Positions 1-5,292 of a stretch of DNA of 5,292 bases are shown piece by piece (position 1 is the first letter of the stretch; each line of letters starts with the position of its first letter). The stretch spans positions 1 through 5,292 of the forward strand of contig JAJXVI010000223.1 in the NCBI GenBank assembly GCA_021782195.1, written 5' to 3'. The position numbers and the translations under genes were made by a program. The DNA comes from a bacterium. GTDB lineage: Bacteria; Vulcanimicrobiota; Xenobia; RGZZ01. The notes beneath the pieces were generated by a model. It did no database searches, was not told where the DNA came from, and saw only the letters and a program-made list of their open reading frames with translations.

Positions 1-1
1 C

Positions 2-133
2 GCGGCGGGAGGCTCACGAGCGCCAGCCTCCGCGGGGACGTCCGCAACGCCAGCCGCGGCGGGGACGTCCGCAACGCCAGCCGCGGCGGGGACGTCCGCA
101 ACGCCAGCCGCGGCGGGAGGCTCACGAGGATGA
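2..133 (+). CDS. 3' end of a gene with an Ala/Pro/Thr-rich 9-residue repeat tail (partial)
   Basis: The frame starting at base 2 is open from the window edge to a TGA at 131-133 and gives 43 C-terminal residues. They are Ala, Gly, Thr, Ser and Pro only, apart from two Arg, and are built from a 9-residue unit: AGTSATPAA three times, preceded by a diverged copy AGGSRAPAS and followed by a partial AGGSRG. Such a tail is expected to be disordered and says nothing about the function of the missing N-terminal part. The stop overlaps the next start as ATGA, which supports this reading frame over the other two and suggests translational coupling with the small membrane protein downstream. The alternative is that the repeat is non-coding, but a 27-bp period (9 codons) and an intact frame argue against that. 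Function unknown. Confidence 0.6.
   Translation, partial: AAGGSRAPASAGTSATPAAAGTSATPAAAGTSATPAAAGGSRG
34..114. repeat. three perfect tandem copies of a 27-bp unit
   Basis: Bases 34-60, 61-87 and 88-114 are identical 27-bp units starting GGGGACGTCC and ending CCGCGGC. A diverged copy lies in register at 7-33; its block CGCCAGCC is unchanged. The 20 bases at 1-20 recur exactly at 109-128, 108 bp (four units) away, so the array probably continues upstream of the window. The period is a multiple of three, so copy-number change would keep the host frame. Confidence 0.9.
116..120 (+). promoter_or_regulatory. Shine-Dalgarno for the 97-residue protein
   Basis: GGAGG lies 9 nt before the ATG at 130, inside the end of the upstream gene. 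This good spacing fixes the start of the small membrane protein and supports the ATGA overlap. Confidence 0.6.
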
Positions 134-423
134 AATACGTGCGCCTCTTCCTGCTTCACCTGCTTCTGATCGTGGCAACCATGGGCGTGGGATTCGCCTG
201 TGGCCTCCTGGCCGGATGGCACTGGCCGCACCTGCTGGGGTCTGCCGCCTCCGGCGCGCCGACGTCGGCGTGCGTCTGCGTCGACCTTCCCCCGAGCAGC
301 GTCCGCCACGTCGAGTGCCTGGAGGCGCCCTGCTCGGTGTCGCTTCTTGCGCGGACGCGTCGTCCCTCGCCGCGCACCGGCGCGGGCTCTTCCCTCGGCG
401 CCACGCGCGCGAGCGTTTCGTGA
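130..423 (+). CDS. small single-pass membrane protein of unknown function
   Basis: I do not recognise this 97-residue protein. Residues 1-5 (MKYVR) carry two basic charges and are followed by a long hydrophobic segment, about 6-30, rich in Leu, Val and Gly. This could be a signal anchor or an uncleaved signal peptide. The rest is expected outside the cytoplasm: a WHWPHLL patch at 30-36, four Cys (48, 50, 63, 68) in a short stretch, then an Arg/Ser/Thr/Ala-rich low-complexity end. A further Cys at 24 sits inside the hydrophobic segment. The gene has a GGAGG ribosome site, an ATGA overlap with the upstream gene, and high GC at third codon positions. It ends 40 nt before the glycosyltransferase gene, so it probably belongs to the same operon. 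No family motif is visible, and its reality rests on context. Confidence 0.55.
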   Translation: MKYVRLFLLHLLLIVATMGVGFACGLLAGWHWPHLLGSAASGAPTSACVCVDLPPSSVRHVECLEAPCSVSLLARTRRPSPRTGAGSSLGATRASVS

Positions 424-463
424 ACTTGCCCGGAAAACGTCCCCCCGAAAGAAAGACGCATCC

Positions 464-2005
464 ATGAAGCTATCCGGCACCTCTTTTCCGAAGACCCTGC
501 GCGTTCTGGCCTGGATCGGCGCGGTGGTTGCAGCGGCCGCGGCGCTTCGCCTGTTTCATCTCGGCACCCAGAGCCTGTGGTGCGACGAGGCCGGCGGGCT
601 GCGCTTCGCACGCTACCCCATCGGCGACCTCCTGCACGAAATGCGGGTCCACCACGAGGTGCATCCCCCGCTGTACTACACGTTCCTGCACTACTGGACC
701 AACCTCGGCGGACAGAGCGAGCGCTGGATACGGCTGCCCTCAGTCATCGGCGGCACCCTCACGGTTGGCCTCGTCTTCTGGCTTGCGGAGGAATGCGGCG
801 CCGACTTCCAAAGCTCCATCGCGGCATCTACCGGACTCGCCTGCTCGGCCTTCGCGATCTCTCAGTCACAGGAAGTCAAGGACTACATCTTCGCAATCTG
901 CGCTGGCGTCATCGGAACGGCCCTGTTCGCGCGACTGGTGCGAAAGCCCGGCACGCGTCTCGCCATTTTGTACGGCACGATTTCGGTCATCGGCTTCTTT
1001 CTACACTACCTCGTGGCGCTGATCTGGCCGGCGCAACTGCTATCCGCGCTCACGTGTCGCCGTCCGCGCGACGCCTCGAAAACCACGTCGGAATTCTGGC
1101 GCGCCTGGGGCATTGCCGCCGCCATCGTGTTCGGCGGACTCGCGCTCTGGGCCGCCGTGTTCCTTTACCAGGCCACCGCGCAGGATTTCTCGCTGTTCCG
1201 GGCCACGCAATGGGCCGACCTGTATCGCGTTCCACTCACCCTGCTGTGCGGCGCCACGTGGTCGATACCGGCGAACATCATGCACTGGCCCGTCATCATC
1301 ATTGTGCTGGGAGCCGCGCTCCTGGCCATACACGCCGGCTACCGGTCCCTTGAACCGCTGTACGGAAGACTGCTGCTGCTGACGGTCTTCCTGCCGGGCG
1401 TGATCCTCTTCTCGATGTCGAAAATCACATCAAGTCACGTCTTCTGGGCCAAGTACGTGAGTTTTTCCGCCCCCGCACTCTTCCTGTTGATCGGCTGCGG
1501 TCTGGTGCACATGCGTTCGCGCCCGCTCGCCGTCCTCGTCGCCGCCATTCTCCTCGGTACAAATACCGTGGCGACCTACAACCGCTACTGGAACGCGCTC
1601 TACCAGAACCAGGACTGGCGCAGCACGGGATACTACCTCCAGGCCCACGCGCGCGCGAACGACCTCGTACTGGTCGTCCCGTCCATGATGATTCCACCAC
1701 TCACCTACTACTACCACGGCGCGGCCCCCGTCGTCGGCGCGGACATCACCCCGCGATACCTGGCTCCCCGCCTGGCGCGCGCACGCCGCATCTGGCTCTG
1801 CGAGCCCCCGAACCATCCGCTTGCGCAGCGAGCGAAAGTCCCCGAATACCTGTTGCGCCACGCCCACTTCATCACCGGGCTCCAGACCCAGAGCGTCGTC
1901 GCCGACCACGTGCTGCTCGTCGAGGAGTTCAGCCACTACCAGGCACAGGCCCCTCAAGCGACGCCGCCTCCCACGAAAGGGAAATCATCCAGGGGAGGCG
2001 GTTGA
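464..2005 (+). CDS. GT39/ArnT-like membrane glycosyltransferase
   Basis: This 513-residue multi-pass membrane protein resembles the PMT/ArnT (GT39) and GT83 families, which transfer a sugar from a polyprenyl-phosphate donor on the outer face of the cytoplasmic membrane. Hydrophobic segments are seen at about 12-32, 97-110, 141-158, 167-190, 214-236, 275-292, 303-317 and 335-370. The first outer loop carries the expected acidic pair in LWCDEAG (D41, E42; catalytic Asp position of the family), followed by HEVHPPLYY (65-72), the hallmark HPPLYY motif. KYVSFSAP at 330-337 corresponds to the RYLxPxxP region common in this family. Residues 371-490 form a soluble domain, and the tail is Pro/Gly/Lys-rich. 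The frame stays open back to base 200, but ATG 464 is chosen because it places a normal N-terminal helix before the DE motif and avoids overlap with the small gene. Its ribosome site is weak (GAAAGAAAG). The acceptor (lipid, protein or glycan) cannot be told from sequence. Confidence 0.85.
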   Translation: MKLSGTSFPKTLRVLAWIGAVVAAAAALRLFHLGTQSLWCDEAGGLRFARYPIGDLLHEMRVHHEVHPPLYYTFLHYWTNLGGQSERWIRLPSVIGGTLTVGLVFWLAEECGADFQSSIAASTGLACSAFAISQSQEVKDYIFAICAGVIGTALFARLVRKPGTRLAILYGTISVIGFFLHYLVALIWPAQLLSALTCRRPRDASKTTSEFWRAWGIAAAIVFGGLALWAAVFLYQATAQDFSLFRATQWADLYRVPLTLLCGATWSIPANIMHWPVIIIVLGAALLAIHAGYRSLEPLYGRLLLLTVFLPGVILFSMSKITSSHVFWAKYVSFSAPALFLLIGCGLVHMRSRPLAVLVAAILLGTNTVATYNRYWNALYQNQDWRSTGYYLQAHARANDLVLVVPSMMIPPLTYYYHGAAPVVGADITPRYLAPRLARARRIWLCEPPNHPLAQRAKVPEYLLRHAHFITGLQTQSVVADHVLLVEEFSHYQAQAPQATPPPTKGKSSRGGG

Positions 2006-2056
2006 CAGCGGTCGCAGCGCGCGTTCCTGGTTGACGGCCGGCGCGGCGCGCATTCC

Positions 2057-3430
2057 TTACAGGCTCGTCGATCCGTCGCTCTGCGCCGAAGGAGACGCTT
2101 CAGGAACCGGAGGCTGTGCCGCGGGGGAACCGCGGGGGCCGGTGTGCCAGGTGTTCGGCTGGAACAATCGCGCGGCCGTGGGTGAGGGGGACGCCGTCAG
2201 ATCCGCTCCCGGGGACGCGGACGGTCCCGCTTCCGGGGACGTGGACGCGGCGGAACCTGCTTCGGGCGCACCCGACGCGGACGAAGCGGACGGTCCCGCG
2301 GAAGGTCCGCCCGATGGTCCGCCCGATGGTCCGCCCGATGGTCCGCCCGGAGAGGACGGCGCCCCGCTCCCCACCGCCGTGGGAGCCGTCGGCGCGGAGA
2401 ATGGCACAGGAGCATTCGACTGAACGCTGCTCGGAATTGCGTCACCGCTCCGGCGGTCGGCGAACAGGTTCTTGTGATGACGGTAGACAACCACGCGGTT
2501 GTTTCCGGTGTCAGCGATGTAGATTCTTCCCTGACGGTCCACGCAGATGTCGCGGGGAAGCTGGAACTGGTTGCTGCCCGTGCCCTGCTCTCCCCAGGTC
2601 AGCACGAACTTGCCGTCAAGCGTGAACTTCTGGATGCGGTTGTTGTTCTTGTCGACCACGAGCAGGTAGCGGTTCTCTTCGACGGCCAGTCCGCACGGCT
2701 GGTTGAACTCACCTGGCTTGTGTCCTGCAATGCCCCACTGCGTCAGGAACGTGCCTTTGGAATCAAATTTCTCGATGCGATCATTGTTCGTATCGGCGAC
2801 ATAGATGTTTCCTTCCAGGTCGGCCGCCACGGCACGCGGATGATTGAACTGTCCCGTGGCCGATCCGTGCTCGCCAAACGTCGAGAGGAAACGCCCCTCC
2901 GGGTCGAAGCGCTCGATTCGGTCGTTGTAGGTGTCCGCCACGAGAACCGACCCCTGCTGGCCGGAGTCGACACAGATTCCGATCGGCTGGTTCAACTGTC
3001 CGGGGTTGAGCCCGTTCACCCCGAAATGCCCCTGGTACTGGGCGTTCAACACGGAGTAACGATCAATGCGGCTGTTGTCGCAGTCAGCGATGTAGATCGT
3101 GTCTCCCTGTGGCTGCTGCAAGACCGCGATGCGGCGAGGAAGATTGAAACTGGTCGCCTGCGACCCGAGCTGTCCCCACAAAACGAGCAGCTTGCCGTCA
3201 GCGTTGAATTTCTGGATGCGATTGTTCGCGGTGTCGGCAACGTAAAGATTGCCATACTGGTCCACCGCCACGCCACACGGTGATTGAAACTGACCGGGGC
3301 CCGTTCCTGGCTTGCCAATGATATGCTGGAAGTCCGGTGGCAGATCCCTCTGCTGAAAGAGCAAGACGTACACGAGGGCGCCAATACCGGCGCTTATCAG
3401 GAAGATGACAAGCCAGATGAAAGCGCGCAT
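2057..3430 (-). CDS. membrane-anchored six-blade NHL-repeat propeller protein with disordered tail
   Basis: The 457-residue product has three parts. Residues 1-25 are a signal anchor (MRAFIWLVIF, then Gly/Ala/Leu/Val). Six NHL repeats follow, at about 46-83, 94-132, 144-182, 193-230, 240-277 and 287-320, each with the pattern GQFxxPxGIAVD, GNIYVADTxNNRIQKF, DGKFLxxWG. Six blades make a complete beta-propeller, and the strand before repeat 1 (QHIIG) may close the ring. Residues 330-457 are Pro, Ser, Gly and Ala-rich with four GGPS units and are likely disordered. NHL propellers generally bind protein, nucleic acid or carbohydrate. With the anchor, the propeller is expected on the outer side of the membrane, so an envelope or extracellular binding role is likely but not specified. 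ATG 3430 is 3 nt after the gmk stop and has AAGG 9 nt upstream. The gene faces the glycosyltransferase gene tail to tail. Confidence 0.88.
   Translation of the reverse strand: MRAFIWLVIFLISAGIGALVYVLLFQQRDLPPDFQHIIGKPGTGPGQFQSPCGVAVDQYGNLYVADTANNRIQKFNADGKLLVLWGQLGSQATSFNLPRRIAVLQQPQGDTIYIADCDNSRIDRYSVLNAQYQGHFGVNGLNPGQLNQPIGICVDSGQQGSVLVADTYNDRIERFDPEGRFLSTFGEHGSATGQFNHPRAVAADLEGNIYVADTNNDRIEKFDSKGTFLTQWGIAGHKPGEFNQPCGLAVEENRYLLVVDKNNNRIQKFTLDGKFVLTWGEQGTGSNQFQLPRDICVDRQGRIYIADTGNNRVVVYRHHKNLFADRRSGDAIPSSVQSNAPVPFSAPTAPTAVGSGAPSSPGGPSGGPSGGPSGGPSAGPSASSASGAPEAGSAASTSPEAGPSASPGADLTASPSPTAARLFQPNTWHTGPRGSPAAQPPVPEASPSAQSDGSTSL
2304..2351. repeat. four 12-bp tandem units encoding GGPS repeats
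   Basis: GGTCCGCCCGAT occurs three times back to back (2304-2339), followed by a fourth unit ending GGA instead of GAT (2340-2351). Read on the minus strand they give Gly-Gly-Pro-Ser units in the disordered tail of the NHL protein. The near-perfect DNA identity suggests recent slippage expansion. Confidence 0.9.
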
Positions 3431-3433
3431 GGA

Positions 3434-4144
3434 TCAAGACCTTGTCGGGGTCGAAAGCATCATGTCCGGACACGCCGCGTCAGTCGGGGCCGGCGAAACG
3501 GGGTGGGTGGCACGTTCATCGACAGAAAACGGCCCGGCAGCCAAAAGCTCCGGCCAGTCGCCAATGGCGCGCTGGACGCGCGAGCGCTCGGCCTCGATGA
3601 TCGATTGCAAGCGCAATACCGCGTCGCCGACGTAGTCGTTCACCACCAGGTAGTCGTATTCACGAATGGCCGAGAGTTCATCGCGTGCCCGGTCAAGACG
3701 TTCGACCACGCGCTCCTCGCTTTCAGTGCGACGACCTCGCAGACGCTCGGCAAGGGCCGTCATGGAGGGAGGAGCCAGGAACACGAAGATTGCCTCCGGA
3801 AGGACTCGTCGAACCAGTCGGGCGCCCTGTACGTCGAGATCGAGCACGATGTCGTGACCGCTCGCCACTTCCTGGCGCACAAACGCGGCCGGAGTTCCGT
3901 AGCACTGTCCGTGAACGCGCGCGTGTTCGAGAAGTTCGCCGCGCGTCGCCATGCCCTCGAACTGCTCGTGGGAGACGAAGAAATAGTCACGGCCCTCGGT
4001 TTCACCGCTGCGACGTTCCCGCGTGGTGGCGGAAACCGAAAAATGGAGGTTCCCAAGCGCGCTCACGAGGCGCCCAAGAACCGTGCTCTTACCGGCCCCG
4101 GAAGGCCCCGAGACCACAAACACCAGGCCGTGTCGCTGACTCAC
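3434..4144 (-). CDS. gmk: guanylate kinase
   Basis: Guanylate kinase phosphorylates GMP to GDP with ATP in the cytoplasm and is essential for GTP and dGTP supply. The 236-residue product shows the full family pattern: P-loop GPSGAGKST (13-21), SATTRERRSGE (38-48) followed by GRDYFF (51-56) for GMP binding, ELLEHARVHGQCYGTP (70-85), the LDLDVQG strand (101-107), the Arg-rich lid RLRGRRTESEE (134-144) and EYDYLVVND (162-170). The enzyme is usually near 205 residues. Here about 35 extra C-terminal residues after the last helix are Pro/Ala/Thr-rich with no known motif. The start is a GTG whose last two bases are shared with the TGA of remA (GTGA), so coupled translation is likely. The stop lies 3 nt before the NHL gene. 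No key residue appears to be missing. Confidence 0.97.
   Translation of the reverse strand: MSQRHGLVFVVSGPSGAGKSTVLGRLVSALGNLHFSVSATTRERRSGETEGRDYFFVSHEQFEGMATRGELLEHARVHGQCYGTPAAFVRQEVASGHDIVLDLDVQGARLVRRVLPEAIFVFLAPPSMTALAERLRGRRTESEERVVERLDRARDELSAIREYDYLVVNDYVGDAVLRLQSIIEAERSRVQRAIGDWPELLAAGPFSVDERATHPVSPAPTDAACPDMMLSTPTRS
3440..3443 (-). promoter_or_regulatory. Shine-Dalgarno for the NHL protein inside the gmk end
   Basis: On the minus strand AAGG lies 9 nt before the ATG at 3430 and overlaps the last sense codons of gmk. It supports ATG 3430 as the start and coupling of the NHL gene to gmk translation. Confidence 0.5.
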
Positions 4145-4473
4145 GAGGTCTCTCTCTCGCTTCCGGCCTCACCTGCCGCACGGCGGGCCTTTGCCTCGGC
4201 TCCTTCGGAGCGTGCGCGTCGGACGTCCGGCGCAGGCGCACTCGCGTTGGCCGCCACGGTCTCCGTCGCCTTTGCTGAAAGCACCAGGTGCCCGGAGTCC
4301 ATGACCAGAACGGTACGGGTTTTGTGGCCTACCGTGGCGTCGACCAGATTGCCCTTCTTCTTTGCATCAAGAATGGCGCGTTTCACGGGCGCGGAATCAG
4401 CGTCGACTACGGCAATGATCTTGTCGGCGCTGATGAAGTTCCCGTAGCCCACGTTGATCAACTGGATGGCCAC
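4141..4473 (-). CDS. remA: RemA-like (DUF370) DNA-binding regulatory protein
   Basis: RemA of Bacillus subtilis activates biofilm matrix genes as a ring-forming DNA-binding protein, and relatives often sit beside gmk. From GTG 4473 the product has 110 residues and begins MAIQLINVGYGNFISADKII. It continues with SAPVKRAILDAKKKG (27-41), LVDATVGHKTRTVLVMDSGHLVLS (43-66, core motif) and PETVA-like TETVA (70-74). The start is chosen because the family begins exactly at this point, residue numbering then matches B. subtilis RemA as I remember it, and GGAG lies 9 nt upstream (4483-4486). ATG 4488 and ATG 4518 are in frame; ATG 4518 also has a GAGGA 9 nt upstream and would add 15 unconserved residues. 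B. subtilis RemA is about 89 residues, so the charged Ala/Arg/Glu tail (about 79-110) is extra. Basic DNA-contact positions differ: K18, H50 and K51 where B. subtilis has Arg. The stop overlaps the gmk start. Confidence 0.9.
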   Translation of the reverse strand: MAIQLINVGYGNFISADKIIAVVDADSAPVKRAILDAKKKGNLVDATVGHKTRTVLVMDSGHLVLSAKATETVAANASAPAPDVRRARSEGAEAKARRAAGEAGSERETS

Positions 4474-4507
4474 TGCGCGTTGCTCCATTTCCCTGAGTCG
4501 GGAGTGC

Positions 4508-4544
4508 CCGGGAGGCATTGCGGCGCATCCTCGAAAGCCTCCGG
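4508..4544 (-). promoter_or_regulatory. stem-loop in the remA leader enclosing the alternative ATG
   Basis: On the minus strand, CCGGAGGC (4544-4537) can pair with GCCTCC-C-GG (4516-4508). This gives an 8-bp stem with one bulged C and a 20-nt loop. The loop holds the GAGGA that would serve ATG 4518 and the first two bases of that ATG. If it forms, it would hide that start and leave GTG 4473 free. It could be chance in GC-rich DNA. Confidence 0.35.
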
Positions 4545-4560
4545 CGACACCACGCCAACT

Positions 4561-4581
4561 GCCTTCGGTACGGCGAAAGGC
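4561..4581. promoter_or_regulatory. short hairpin in the remA/VOC intergenic region
   Basis: GCCTT-CG (4561-4567) pairs with CG-A-AAGGC (4574-4581): seven pairs, one bulged A and a 6-base loop. It lies in the likely remA leader or promoter region. There is no T-run on either side, so it is not an obvious terminator. Function unknown. Confidence 0.25.
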
Positions 4582-4601
4582 TCTCCCTCCCTGTCTGCGG
4601 C

Positions 4602-4616
4602 GCGTCGAGTCGACGC
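4602..4616. promoter_or_regulatory. perfect palindrome, possible operator
   Basis: GCGTCGA and TCGACGC are exact inverted 7-bp arms around a single G at 4609. The site lies near the middle of the gap between the divergent remA and VOC starts, the usual place for a shared operator. No second copy is seen in the window and no binding protein is implied by a known consensus. Confidence 0.35.
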
Positions 4617-4643
4617 AACGCGACGGGAAAGCAACCGGTTCGG

Positions 4644-4662
4644 GGAACAGCGAAAGCGTTCC
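4644..4662 (+). promoter_or_regulatory. hairpin with GAAA tetraloop in the possible VOC leader
   Basis: On the plus strand GGAAC (4644-4648), a bulged A, then GC pairs with GC and GTTCC (4658-4662) around the loop GAAA. This is a stable GNRA tetraloop only in plus-strand RNA. It lies about 83 nt before the VOC start, so it would be in the leader if transcription begins upstream. No downstream T-run is present. Confidence 0.3.
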
Positions 4663-4745
4663 TGCCCGACCGTTGCGCCTGCGAAGAGCGATGAAGACGT
4701 GCGCGCGCAGGGGACCGGTGGGGACGCGAGGAAACGGCAGCGTCC

Positions 4746-5108
4746 ATGAAAATCGAGTGGTTTACAGATATCCAGCTGGAAGTCGGTGACCCTGAGCGAA
4801 GCGCGCGGTGGTATCGCCGCATGCTCGGGATGAAGGCGTCGCCTCACGCGACCGACGAGGGGCGGGAACTTCACAGCGCCAGTGGTCTGCGGCTACGGGT
4901 GGTGCTCGGGACGGCGCAGCGATCACGGCAGTTTCGACTCGGCGTGCACGTCGCGGGTCGCGTCGAGGTTCGACGCTGGAGGTCCCACATCGACGCGAAC
5001 GGTGGTCTCGCAAATCCAATCACGGACACGCCTGATCGGTACGGCTTCACCATCGCCGACCCGGACGGCTACCTCTTGGAGTTCTACACCGAAACACCCG
5101 AGGAGTGA
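4746..5108 (+). CDS. VOC (glyoxalase / bleomycin-resistance fold) superfamily protein
   Basis: The 120-residue product has the two-module beta-alpha-beta-beta-beta layout of the vicinal oxygen chelate fold. The first module is seen in DIQLEVGDPERSARWYRRMLGM (8-29, typical strand, then helix with the WY..LG signature) and strands to about 54. The second runs from LGVHVAG (65-71) through a helix at 73-86 to FTIADPDGYLLEFYTE (101-116), the classic C-terminal DPDG.LLEF signature. Members bind a divalent metal and include glyoxalase I, extradiol dioxygenases and antibiotic-binding proteins. Length and single-domain form fit a homodimer, but the substrate cannot be told. The first metal ligand, usually His at the start of strand 1, appears to be Asp (D8), while H68 and E112 stand at the other expected ligand positions. 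The ATG at 4746 has GAGGA 13 nt upstream, rather far. The gene is divergent from remA. Confidence 0.85.
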   Translation: MKIEWFTDIQLEVGDPERSARWYRRMLGMKASPHATDEGRELHSASGLRLRVVLGTAQRSRQFRLGVHVAGRVEVRRWRSHIDANGGLANPITDTPDRYGFTIADPDGYLLEFYTETPEE

Positions 5109-5186
5109 TCCGCGAGAAACGCGCGGGCCGCCGAGAATCGACCAACCCCCGCGGAACGTGGACAAAAAAGCGGGAGAACGCAACAA

Positions 5187-5212
5187 ACGCGCCCCCCTGG
5201 AGAGGAGCGCGT
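5187..5212 (-). terminator. possible terminator of the basic-protein gene at the right edge
   Basis: ACGCGC (5187-5192) and GCGCGT (5207-5212) can form a 6-bp GC stem with a 14-base loop. Read on the minus strand the stem runs straight into TTTGTTG, a weak T-rich stretch, 14 nt after the TAA of the basic protein. A further run of six T follows at 5164-5169. For the plus-strand VOC gene, which ends 78 nt before it, no T-run follows. Weak support. Confidence 0.35.
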
Positions 5213-5225
5213 CTGCAACGGAACC

Positions 5226-5292
5226 TTACTGACGGCGTCGACGCTTCTTCGCCGCCTCGGCCGACTTCAGGCGCTTCTTGTCACGAGTTGAC
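5226..5292 (-). CDS. C-terminus of a very basic protein, possibly ribosomal protein bS21 (partial)
   Basis: On the minus strand a TAA at 5228-5226 ends an open frame that runs off the right edge and gives 21 residues: STRDKKRLKSAEAAKKRRRRQ. Twelve of these are Lys or Arg. A lysine/arginine tail after an Ala-containing helix is the usual end of bacterial ribosomal protein bS21, whose C-terminus reads like KRK..EAARK.R.R. Other small basic ribosomal proteins or nucleic-acid-binding tails could look the same, and with so few residues the call is tentative. The gene is convergent with the VOC gene, and a possible terminator follows its stop. Confidence 0.45.
   Translation of the reverse strand, partial: STRDKKRLKSAEAAKKRRRRQ

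Noticed and set aside
34..114. 27-bp tandem units as a CRISPR array or origin iterons.
   Set aside because: There are no unique spacers between units, and the period is nine codons in a frame that stays open to an ATGA junction.
200..463. N-terminal extension of the glycosyltransferase frame by 88 residues.
   Set aside because: The extension is Arg/Ala/Pro-rich without family resemblance and overlaps the small membrane protein gene. The family N-terminus fits ATG 464.
2006..2056. GCGCGC inverted repeat (2017-2022 and 2046-2051) as a shared terminator between the convergent genes.
   Set aside because: The loop is over 20 nt, no T-run follows on either strand, and GCGCGC is self-complementary and common in such GC-rich DNA.
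2474..4447. Two long plus-strand open frames (2474-3283 and 3284-4447) in the same register, interrupted by one stop.
   Set aside because: They are antisense to the NHL, gmk and remA genes, whose proteins match known families over their full length. Codon bias in GC-rich genes keeps the antisense frame open.
4397..4874. Minus-strand open frames crossing the remA/VOC gap (4397-4822 and 4458-4874).
   Set aside because: They overlap remA and the VOC gene in other frames, are Arg/Ser-rich and show no family motif, so they look like shadows.
5143..5175. CCCGC and GCGGG around an A-run as a second terminator.
   Set aside because: The stem is only 5 bp with a loop of about 17 nt, and the T-run lies inside the loop instead of after the stem.

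Overview
The window is GC-rich bacterial DNA with compact gene packing. It holds five complete protein genes and two genes cut by the window edges. No rRNA, tRNA, CRISPR array, insertion sequence or phage gene is visible. I cannot name the organism. A RemA-family gene directly in front of gmk is an arrangement known from Firmicutes and several other phyla. High GC together with NHL-repeat and GT39-type membrane proteins would fit a lineage such as Planctomycetota or a related uncultured phylum, but that placement is inference only.

Left block, plus strand (2-2005): the 3' end of a gene for an Ala/Pro/Thr-rich repeat tail overlaps, by an ATGA, a 97-residue single-pass membrane protein. After a 40-nt gap comes a 513-residue multi-pass GT39/ArnT-like glycosyltransferase. 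The three look like the end of one operon concerned with the cell envelope.

Middle block, minus strand, transcribed from about 4.5 kb down to 2057: a RemA-like (DUF370) DNA-binding regulator, guanylate kinase (gmk) and a membrane-anchored six-blade NHL propeller protein. RemA and gmk overlap by GTGA, and gmk and the NHL gene are 3 nt apart, so co-transcription and translational coupling are likely. The NHL gene ends tail to tail with the glycosyltransferase gene, with 51 nt between them.

Right block: about 270 nt between remA and a plus-strand VOC/glyoxalase-fold gene form a divergent control region. It holds a perfect 7-bp-arm palindrome and three short hairpins, one of which encloses an alternative remA start. 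The window ends with the C-terminus of a very basic protein on the minus strand, possibly ribosomal protein bS21, convergent with the VOC gene.

I found no clear undescribed system. The points most worth a second look are the remA-gmk-NHL coupling with changed basic residues in RemA, the structured remA/VOC intergenic region, and the low-complexity repeat tails.
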